A stretch of 64,000 nucleotides of DNA from Sphingomonas sp. (GTDB lineage: Bacteria; Pseudomonadota; Alphaproteobacteria; Sphingomonadales; Sphingomonadaceae), in contig NZ_JAGIAM010000004.1 in assembly GCF_017744835.1 (NCBI RefSeq), positions 372,001 to 436,000 on the forward strand, read 5' to 3'. A program made the translations under genes and the position numbers. Shown piece after piece: positions 42,125 to 51,493 of the stretch. Below the pieces are notes generated by a model. The model was not told where the DNA came from. It was given only the letters and a program-made list of their open reading frames with translations, and searched no databases. Position 1 is the stretch's first letter; every line of letters begins with the position of its first letter.

Positions 42125-44368
42125 ATGGCCGACATGGAACCTCTCCCCGCGCGCTCCGGCTCCGGCAGACTTCCCGGAGTCAGCCCTAACCTGTTGTTGC
42201 TGCGCGAGGAATTGCGCTCGAGCACGATGAAGAAGGTCGCCGAGCTTGGGCTGGGCGACCTGGGGGTCGAGATTCGCGCCGGGCGTGACGCGCTCTGGGC
42301 GATCGTCCGCCGGCCCGGCAAGGGCGGCCTCGCGCTGCGCGCGGCCTATGCGCTCGGCGGCTGCTCGAACATCCGCACTCCCAAGCCGCACGAAGGCGAG
42401 GCGCTGCGCGTGGAGTTCACCTCCACGGTCGGCCGCCACCTCGTCAGCTTCCGCCTGCAGGAGGATGCGCTGCCGGTGCTGCGCGTCATCTCGCGCGTGA
42501 CGCCATCGGTGCCGCTGCTCGTCCCCTTCCTTCCCCGCGACCTGTTCGCGCTCGATGCCAACGACGATCCGGCGGGCGCGGTCGGCGTGGTGGAGGCGGC
42601 GCAGCGCGGCATGAACGGCGGCGTCGACTATTTCCGGCTGTGCAAGCCCGCCTTCGGCAGCGTGCTCTATTTCCAGAACTTCACCAGCCTGAACCCCTAT
42701 TTCATCGCCACCGGCACCACGCCCGACGGCGCGGTCGGCGGCGAGTGGCCGGAGATCGGCTTCCTGCCCCCCACCGCGCCGCAGAAAGGCCGGCCGCCGC
42801 TCGATCCGCTTCCGGCGGGCGAGGAAGTGGTGGTCCTCGACACGCTGCTCGCCTTCCATCAGGACCCGGACGGCGACGAAGCAGAGATGGCGCGGCGCTA
42901 TCTCTCGCTGCTCGGCTCGATCTACCGGCAGATCGAGCCACCGCGCACCGATTATCGCGACTGGGTGGGGCGCGCCGAGGCATCGCTCAAGGACCTCGAC
43001 AGGGCGAACGAAGCGACGATCCGCCACTACGGCTTCCGCTACATCCACCCCTATACCGCGACCGAATATCCGGACTCGATGGTCCAGATCTCGGTGCTCG
43101 CCGCGATCCGCGACTATGAGGCGTGGAAGCAGGAGGAGATCCCCCTGCTCGCCGAGCTCAAGCGCGGCGTACGAAAATTCTACGACGCCAAGCTCGGCAC
43201 GCTGCGGCGCTACCTGCCCAATGTCGGCAAGGACAAGGACAAGGACGCGGTCGACAGCTGGTATCTCTACCACCCGCTGCTCAACCTCGGCCGGCTCGCG
43301 GCGGACGGCGACCATCGCGCCAAGCGGCTGTTCCTCGATTCGATCGAATTCGGGATCGAGGCCGCCCACCATTTCAAATACCACTGGCCGATCCAGTACA
43401 ACGTGACCGACTTCTCGGTGATCACTGCCTCGCGCGACGAGGAGGGGCTGGGCCAGACCGACGTCGGCGGCATCTATGCCTATGTGATGCTCCAGGCCTT
43501 CGAGCTGACCGACGACAAGCGCTTCCTCGACGAGGCCCGCGCCGCCATCAAGGCGGCGGAGGGTATGCGCTTCAATCTCAACTATCAGGCAAACCTCACC
43601 GCCTGGGGTGCCTCCGCGTGCCTGCGGCTGTGGCGGATCACCGGCGAGAAGACCTATCTGCGGCAGAGCTACGTCTATCTCGCCAGTTTCTTCCACAATG
43701 TCGTGGTGTGGGAGTCCGAGATCGGCCTGGCGAAGCACTACCGCACGTTCCTGGGCGCGACCGCGCTCCACGATGCGCCGTACATGGCGCTCTACGAATG
43801 CTTCGACAGCTTCTCGGCGTTCGAGCGTTTCCTCAAGGACAGCGGCCCCGACCTCGATCCGGCGGTGCGGATGCTCGTCTCCGAATATTGCCGCTACACG
43901 CTCGATCGCGCCTGGTTCTACTACCCCGCTTCGCTCCCGCCCGAGGCGATCGCCGAGAAGTCGCGCAACAGCTATGTCGACCGCAAGCTCAGCTTCCCGG
44001 TCGAGGACCTGTACGTCGACGGACAGCCCGCGGGCCAGGTCGGGCAGGAAATCTACGGCGCCGGCGCGGCCTTCGTCTTCGCCAGCCGCACCTTCCACAC
44101 AGTGAGCGGCGCGCCTTTCCGCATGTTCTGCGATCATTTCCTGCTCGCCAGCGAGCGTCCGTCGGAGAGTGCGCTGGCCTTCCAGCTCGGCGGCGGCGAC
44201 GGCCGCACCGCGCGGCTCAGCCTGGTTCGCACCGGCCGCGCGAAGCTGCCCGAGTTCCATGTCGCGACGCCGAGCGAGGAAGCGATCGAGCCCTGCTTCC
44301 GCGACGAAGACCGCGTCGATTACATCGTGCCGGCGAACGGACGAGTCACGCTGCGCTGGGGAACCTAA
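42125..44368 (+). CDS. Large protein with six-hairpin (alpha/alpha) glycosidase-like C-terminal half
   Basis: A 747-residue cytoplasmic protein (starts at 42116 GTG or 42131 ATG also possible). No signal peptide. The first 250 residues are beta-rich and unassigned. From about 290 on there are helix pairs with aromatic loops (RHYGFRYIHPYTATEYPDSM, DSWYLYHPLLNLGRLA, HFKYHWPIQYNVTDFSV, FNLNYQANLTAWGASACLRLW), a pattern of alpha/alpha toroid glycoside hydrolases, lyases and epimerases. No exact family was recognised. The operon (MFS-this-SDR-GH130-like) suggests intracellular sugar processing. Confidence 0.6.
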   Translation: MADMEPLPARSGSGRLPGVSPNLLLLREELRSSTMKKVAELGLGDLGVEIRAGRDALWAIVRRPGKGGLALRAAYALGGCSNIRTPKPHEGEALRVEFTSTVGRHLVSFRLQEDALPVLRVISRVTPSVPLLVPFLPRDLFALDANDDPAGAVGVVEAAQRGMNGGVDYFRLCKPAFGSVLYFQNFTSLNPYFIATGTTPDGAVGGEWPEIGFLPPTAPQKGRPPLDPLPAGEEVVVLDTLLAFHQDPDGDEAEMARRYLSLLGSIYRQIEPPRTDYRDWVGRAEASLKDLDRANEATIRHYGFRYIHPYTATEYPDSMVQISVLAAIRDYEAWKQEEIPLLAELKRGVRKFYDAKLGTLRRYLPNVGKDKDKDAVDSWYLYHPLLNLGRLAADGDHRAKRLFLDSIEFGIEAAHHFKYHWPIQYNVTDFSVITASRDEEGLGQTDVGGIYAYVMLQAFELTDDKRFLDEARAAIKAAEGMRFNLNYQANLTAWGASACLRLWRITGEKTYLRQSYVYLASFFHNVVVWESEIGLAKHYRTFLGATALHDAPYMALYECFDSFSAFERFLKDSGPDLDPAVRMLVSEYCRYTLDRAWFYYPASLPPEAIAEKSRNSYVDRKLSFPVEDLYVDGQPAGQVGQEIYGAGAAFVFASRTFHTVSGAPFRMFCDHFLLASERPSESALAFQLGGGDGRTARLSLVRTGRAKLPEFHVATPSEEAIEPCFRDEDRVDYIVPANGRVTLRWGT

Positions 44369-44411
44369 GCCGGGCCCGAACACTGGACTCGACAATTCTA
44401 GGAGAGAATCC

Positions 44412-45188
44412 ATGCCCGAGCTCGCCGATCCGCCCGCGCGCGACCTGGCCGACGCGCACACGGAGCAGCCCAGCCTGGCCGGCCGGCGCGCGCTGATCAG
44501 CGGCGGCACCACCGGCATCGGCCGCGCCATCGCGATCCTGCTCGCGAGCGAGGGCGCCAGGGTCTTCGTCTGCGGCCGCACGCCCGAGCATCTCGACGAC
44601 GCGCTCAAGCGCATCCGCGAAGTCGGCGAAGGCGACGGCATCAACATCGACCTCACCCGACAGGAGGAGATCGAGCGCTTCGTCAGTGAAGCCGAGCGCT
44701 ATCTCGGCAAGATCGACATCGCAGTGATCAACGCCGCGCTCCCCGCCGAGACGCTGGAGGAAAGCGAGCCCGATTTCATCCGCTATGTGATGGACACCAA
44801 CCTCACCGCCGTGGTCGAGACCGCCAAGCTCGCCACCGAGCGGATGGAGCCGGGCAGCGACGTGGTGTTCATCGGCTCGATGTCCTCGGTGACGCAGGAG
44901 GCCGGCTCGTCGGTCTACGTCGCCGCCAAGACCGGCATGGAGGGCTTCGCCATCGCACTGCGCAAGGAGCTGGCGGAAAAGGACATCAAGGTCGGCATCA
45001 TCCAGCCGGGCCTGACCGGCACCGACATGCAATATCCCGAGATCCCCGCAGACAAGCAGCGCGAGATGATCCACCAGCACAAGATGCTCCGCGCCGAGGA
45101 CATAGCGGTTGCCACGCACTATATGCTCACCCAGTCGCGGCGGTCGCTCGTGTCGATGATCCACGTCGAGCCGCGCATCGCCGAATGA
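44412..45188 (+). CDS. Short-chain dehydrogenase/reductase
   Basis: A 258-residue classical SDR: ALISGGTTGIGRAIAILLAS (TGxxxGIG), NAALPAETL (N-A-A-x), SSVTQEAGSSVYVAAKTGM with catalytic Ser, Tyr and Lys (Y-x-x-x-K). GGAGAG seven bases before the ATG sets the start. It overlaps the next gene by ATGA. In the operon it could oxidise or epimerise a sugar handled by the neighbouring glycosidase-like proteins. Confidence 0.85.
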   Translation: MPELADPPARDLADAHTEQPSLAGRRALISGGTTGIGRAIAILLASEGARVFVCGRTPEHLDDALKRIREVGEGDGINIDLTRQEEIERFVSEAERYLGKIDIAVINAALPAETLEESEPDFIRYVMDTNLTAVVETAKLATERMEPGSDVVFIGSMSSVTQEAGSSVYVAAKTGMEGFAIALRKELAEKDIKVGIIQPGLTGTDMQYPEIPADKQREMIHQHKMLRAEDIAVATHYMLTQSRRSLVSMIHVEPRIAE

Positions 45189-46345
45189 GCAGCTTCCCTG
45201 TTGATCGCCTGGTCTTCGGTCCCGACGACGTCGACCTCGCCCGCTCGCCCCTCGCCGGGCATCTCGGCGCCGAGACCTATGTGCTCGGCGCGTTCAATCC
45301 CGGCCTGACGCGGCTGCCCAACGGCAATCTCCTGATGATGGTTCGGATCGCCGAGGCGCTGCGCCAGCCGATCTTCGACGGCCATGTCCACGCGATCCGC
45401 TGGGAAGCCGAAGGCGGTCGGCGACATGCCGGGGGCATGTCGCAGGCCGGCCGCTACGTCCTCGATGCCTGGCCGCTCGACCAGGTCGACACCGCCGATC
45501 CCCGCAAATTCCTGATCCGCGGCGGGCGCTGGCGCGTGATGGCGCTGACCTCGCTCTCCTGGATCCTCCCGGTCGAGCTGTCGGCCGACGGTCTGGACGT
45601 GGTCGCGGTCCATTATGACCGCGCGGTCGCCCCGCAGGGCAGCTTCCAATGCTATGGCGTTGAGGACGCCCGCGTCTCGCACGTCGGCGACCGCTGGCTG
45701 ATGACGACCTGCTCGGTCAGCCCCGAGCGCCATTCGACCACGCTCTACAGCTCCACCGACGGGCTCGAATGGACGTTCGAGGACGTGGTCCTCGATCACC
45801 AGAACAAGGACATGCTGATCTTCGAAGGCCGGATCGACGGGCAATATTGGGCCCAGACCCGCCCCCTCGGCGACCTCTATTTCGCCTATCCGCCGGGCAG
45901 CGAATGGCGCGCCGGCCCCTCGATCAACCTCGCCACGTCGCCCGACGCGCTCCACTGGAAGCCGCACCGCGAGCCCGGCATCCGCCCCCATGCCGACACG
46001 ATCGCGACTGCGCGCATGGGCGGCGGCACGCCCCCGATCCTCACCGATGAAGGCTGGCTGACGCTGTGGCACGGCGTCGAGCCCAAGGAGATCGTCGGCG
46101 TCTATCGCACCTATTGGTCGATCCTCGACCGCGACGATCCCACGCGCGTGCTGCGCACCGAACACGCTCCGCTGCTCGAGGCCAATACCGAGCTGACGCG
46201 GCCGCTCGAGGACAAGATGTACGTCCGCGACGTGGTGTTCACGACGGGGATTGCCGATGCGGGGGATCACTATGTCGTGGCCAGCGGCGAGGCCGACCTG
46301 GCCTGCCGGATCACGCATGTGCCGAAGAGCGTGTTTCAAGCCTAA
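45185..46345 (+). CDS. GH130-like glycosidase/phosphorylase
   Basis: A 386-residue cytoplasmic protein: LGAFNPGLTRLPNGNLLMMVRI, then QCYGVEDARVSHVGDRWLMT, LMTTCSVSPERHSTTLYSS and TARMGGGTPPILTDEGWLTLWHGVE fit the five-bladed propeller of GH130 (mannoside phosphorylases and related). The E-D-x-R and G-G-x-x-P-x-x-T blocks are typical. Its ATG overlaps the SDR stop. Likely acts on a mannose-containing disaccharide or glycan; the exact substrate is unknown. Confidence 0.72.
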   Translation: MSSFPVDRLVFGPDDVDLARSPLAGHLGAETYVLGAFNPGLTRLPNGNLLMMVRIAEALRQPIFDGHVHAIRWEAEGGRRHAGGMSQAGRYVLDAWPLDQVDTADPRKFLIRGGRWRVMALTSLSWILPVELSADGLDVVAVHYDRAVAPQGSFQCYGVEDARVSHVGDRWLMTTCSVSPERHSTTLYSSTDGLEWTFEDVVLDHQNKDMLIFEGRIDGQYWAQTRPLGDLYFAYPPGSEWRAGPSINLATSPDALHWKPHREPGIRPHADTIATARMGGGTPPILTDEGWLTLWHGVEPKEIVGVYRTYWSILDRDDPTRVLRTEHAPLLEANTELTRPLEDKMYVRDVVFTTGIADAGDHYVVASGEADLACRITHVPKSVFQA

Positions 46346-46347
46346 AG

Positions 46348-46484
46348 CCCCTCCCCTTCAGGGGAGGGGTTTGGGGTGGGGGACTCTCCACGAGCTTGTC
46401 GCCCGCGATTACTGCCCCACCCCAACCCCTCCCCTAAAGGGGAGGGGCTAAGAGCGGCGCCGATCCTTCTCCCTCCGGAGAAGG
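46348..46484. repeat. Cluster of three palindromes between convergent genes
   Basis: 46348-46369 and 46426-46447 both carry CCCCTCCCCT/AGGGGAGGGG with a two-base loop, in inverted relation through tails TTTGGGGTGGG and CCCCACCCCAA. A third, CCTTCTCC/GGAGAAGG (46465-46484), follows. They lie between the stops of the GH130-like and GH13 genes, where they can act as terminators. The doublet matches the one at 38.9 kb. Confidence 0.75.
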
Positions 46485-46492
46485 TTTGGGTC

Positions 46493-48102
<1,610 letters not shown>

Positions 48103-48106
<4 letters not shown>

Positions 48107-49887
48107 TTGGACACTCCGACAGCGCAGACGGCATAGCCGAAGGCGGGAAGCGAAAGCTGGATGCTGCCGGGCGCGGCAGAAGCGGCGGGGCATTGCCCGA
48201 CGAGCGACGTGAAGGCAGTGGAGGCGGTCTCCACCTGGACGTTGCCGCTCCAGGGCTCGGTCGCGCTGTTGAAGGCGATCAGATATTCGGCGCCGGTCGT
48301 GGGATCGAAGCGCGAGACCGCGAACAGCCCCGGCTTGTCGCCCGCCGCGCGCGTCACCTGGCGCCCGCGAGTGAGCGCCGGATGGGCGCGGCGCAGGCGG
48401 CTGAGCTCGGCAATCTCGCGGAACAGCGGATGATCGGGATCGAAGTTCGAATCCGCCGTGGTCTTGCTCGTCCCCATCAGCTTGTTGTCGTTGTAGACCG
48501 CGACCTTGCTCGGGAACATGTCCTCGCGCGCGTCCTGATCGCCGCCGTCGCCGATGAAGCCCTGCTCGTCGCCCGAATAGATGGTCGGCACGCCGCGCAG
48601 CAGCAGCAGCATAGCATGCGCCAGCTCGGAGCGCTTGAGCAGCTCGTCCATGCTCGCATTGGGCGCATAGCGGCGCAGGAACATGCCGGTGCGGCCTTGG
48701 TCGTGGTTGCCGATGAAGGTCGGCAGCCGGTGCGCCGTCGCCTCGCCGCCCTCGTAGAGCGGGTCGACCTGGAAGACGTGCGCGAGCATCCGCGTCCCCG
48801 CCTTGCCGCCCGCGACCTGGTTGACGGCATCGGTGAAGGCGAAGTCGAGCACCGCCGGCAGCTTGTCGACGCGGGTGTGGACCGCCAGGTCCTCGGCATT
48901 GTTGAGCGCGACTTCGCCGAAGATGTGGAAGTTCGGGATGCCGTTCGCCTTGGCCCGATCGAGCATCGCGGGGACGAAGGCCTGCCAGAACTCGGGATTG
49001 ACGTGCCGCGCGGTATCGATGCGGAAGCCGTCGATCTTGAACCGGTCGATCCAGCCGCCGAAAATCTCGATCATGCCGGCGACGACGCGCGGACTCTCGG
49101 TCATCACATCGTCGAGCCCGACAAAGTCGCCCATCGTCGCGCTCTCGTCCTCGAAGGTCGAGTTGCCGCGATTATGGTAATAGATCGGGTCGTTGAGCCA
49201 GGCGGGGCTCTTGATCCCCTTCTCCGCCTCCGGAACGTAAGGCGTATAGGCGAAGCCCGGATCGGTCAGCTTGGCGAAATTCTCCGCGGTGTGGACATGA
49301 TCGCCGAGGAAGCCCGGGTTCTTGCCGGCGCGCTGGTACGGATAGTCCGCGCGGCTGCGATAGTCGCACGCCTGGATGCCGCATTCGCGATACTGGATCA
49401 CGTCCGCCGTGTGGTTGACGATGATGTCCATATAGACCTTGATCCCGCGAGCGTGCGCGGCATCGACCAGTGCCTTGAAGTCGGCGTTGGTGCCCAGATG
49501 CGGGTCGACCGTCAGGAAGTCGGTTACCCAATAACCGTGATAGCCGGCCGATTCCTGCCCCTTGGGCCCCTGCACCGCCTTGTTCTTGAAGATCGGCCCG
49601 ACCCAGATCGCAGTCGCGCCGAGCGCCTGGACATAGTCGAGCCGCTTGGTCAGCCCCTTCAGGTCGCCGCCATGATAGAAGCCCTTGGACGCGGGATCGA
49701 AGCCGGTCGCGATCCGGTCGCCCTTCAGTCCCCCGCGGTCGTTGGCAGTGTCGCCGTTCTCGAACCGATCGGGCAGCAGGAAATAGAGGACCTCGTCCTC
49801 GGGCAGGCGCTGGCGATAGTCCTGCGCCGCAGCGGGAGCGGCGGCCGAGGCTGCGACGATCAGGGGTAGCAACAGCCTGCCGATCAT
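48103..49887 (-). CDS. Secreted GH13 alpha-amylase
   Basis: A 594-residue enzyme with a signal peptide (MIGRLLLPLIVAASAAAPAAAQ). KVYMDIIVNHTADVIQ, GFRIDTARHVNPEFW, IFGEVALNN and TFIGNHDQGR are the four GH13 blocks, with catalytic Asp, Glu and Asp in the last three. It is probably periplasmic and cuts maltodextrins brought in by the receptor two genes up. The ATG overlaps the halogenase-like gene's stop (ATGA). Confidence 0.9.
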
Positions 49888-51425
49888 GCGGTTTTCCTTT
49901 GGGTCTCGATGGGAGCCGCCGCGCACCGGGCGGATATGAATTGCTCGTGTGTCGGCAGCTTGGCTGCCGTCGTACTCACGATGGTCTTGAGGTCCGCGAG
50001 GAAGCCCACGAGCTCGTCGCTGGTCAGCGCATCGGCGAGCGGGTGCCACGCCTCGGGCACGATATTTTGCCCGGTGAGCACCTGGTACCAGCCGATCTCG
50101 ATGAACAGCTCCTCATGCTCGCGGAAGACACGACCCGTGGCGCGGAACAGCTCCAGCCGTTCGCGCAGCGTGTCGGGGATCGCCATTGCCCGGCAGCGAT
50201 CCCAGAAGGGCTGCCCGACCCGCTGGTTGGCGAAATAATGGAGGATGATGAAATCGCGGATCCGCTCGTACTCGAAGCCCGCCTGGCGGTTGTATTCGGC
50301 GGTGGTCGCGGGCGCGAAGCCGGCGTGCGGGAAGAGCGCGATCAGCTTGGCAATGCCGCTCTGGATCAGATGAATGCTCGTCGATTCGAGCGGCTCGAGG
50401 AAGCCCGAGGCGAGCCCCAGCGCGACCACGTTCCGGTCCCAGAACTTCCGGCGCATGCCCGCGGTAAAGCGCAGCACCCGCGGCTCGGCGAGCGGCGCGC
50501 CTTCCAGATTCGCAAGCAGCACCGACGTCGCCTCGCCCTCGCTGATGTAATCGCTGCAGAAGACATGACCGTTGCCGGTGCGATGCTGCAGTGGGATGCG
50601 CCACTGCCACCCAGCGTCATGGGCGATCGACTGGGTATAGGGGCGCGGCGGCCCCGCGTTCTCGCTGGCCACCGTCACCGCGCGGTCGCACGGCAACCAC
50701 TCGCTCCAGTCCTCGAACCCCGCGCCGAGCGTCTGCTCGATCAGCAGCCCGCGGAAGCCCGAGCAGTCGATGAACAGCTCGCCGTCGACCGCACGGCCGT
50801 CGTCGAGCGTCACCGACTGGACGAAGCCGTCCTCCGGCCGCCGCTCGACCGAGACGATCTTGCCCTCGATCCGCGTGACTCCGTTGCCCTCGGCGATGCC
50901 GCGCAGGTGGCTCGCGTAGAGGCTGGCGTCGAAGTGGAAGGCATGGGTCAGTCCCTCCAGCTTGGTGTCGGGGATGCGCGGCAGTCGCGCGAATCGGCCG
51001 TCCCACGCCGCGGTGGCGTTGAACGAATAGTCCCACAGCGGGCCGGCCAGGCCCTCGCTGCGCGCGCGCAGCCAATATTGGAAGAATTCGAGCATCCCCA
51101 GGCCCTGCCCGACCTGGCCGAATGCATGCATGTAGCGCTCGCCCGGCGCGCCCCAGCCCTGGAACTCGATCCCGAGCTTGAACGTCCCTTGCGTCGCGCG
51201 GACGAATGCGTCCTCGTCGATGCCGGCGAGCGCGTTGAACAGCCGGATCGAGGGGATGGTCGCCTCGCCCACGCCGACGATGCCGATCTCGTCGCTCTCT
51301 ACCAGGCGGATGTCGAGCTGGTGGTCGAAGGCGCGCGAAAGCGCCGTCGCCGCCATCCATCCGGCCGTGCCGCCGCCGACGATCACGACGTTCCTGATGC
51401 GATTGTCGGCCACGACGCTGTCCAT
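49884..51425 (-). CDS. Flavin-dependent tryptophan-halogenase-family protein
   Basis: A 513-residue protein with all the family marks: VVIVGGGTAGWMAA (13-26) for FAD, GEATIPSI (53-60), the Lys83 in GTFKLGIEFQGW that aligns with the catalytic lysine, and WQWRIP (273-278), the W-x-W-x-I-P motif that blocks monooxygenase activity. In alphaproteobacterial sugar loci, homologues accompany TonB receptors, and whether they halogenate anything there is not established. It sits between the receptor and the amylase gene. Confidence 0.88.
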   Translation of the reverse strand: MDSVVADNRIRNVVIVGGGTAGWMAATALSRAFDHQLDIRLVESDEIGIVGVGEATIPSIRLFNALAGIDEDAFVRATQGTFKLGIEFQGWGAPGERYMHAFGQVGQGLGMLEFFQYWLRARSEGLAGPLWDYSFNATAAWDGRFARLPRIPDTKLEGLTHAFHFDASLYASHLRGIAEGNGVTRIEGKIVSVERRPEDGFVQSVTLDDGRAVDGELFIDCSGFRGLLIEQTLGAGFEDWSEWLPCDRAVTVASENAGPPRPYTQSIAHDAGWQWRIPLQHRTGNGHVFCSDYISEGEATSVLLANLEGAPLAEPRVLRFTAGMRRKFWDRNVVALGLASGFLEPLESTSIHLIQSGIAKLIALFPHAGFAPATTAEYNRQAGFEYERIRDFIILHYFANQRVGQPFWDRCRAMAIPDTLRERLELFRATGRVFREHEELFIEIGWYQVLTGQNIVPEAWHPLADALTSDELVGFLADLKTIVSTTAAKLPTHEQFISARCAAAPIETQRKTA

Positions 51426-51493
51426 CTGCCAGAAGGGACGATCTTCGCTGTGGCGGGGTCCGGCGCTCCGGGCCCCGCCACATCGTTACACGA

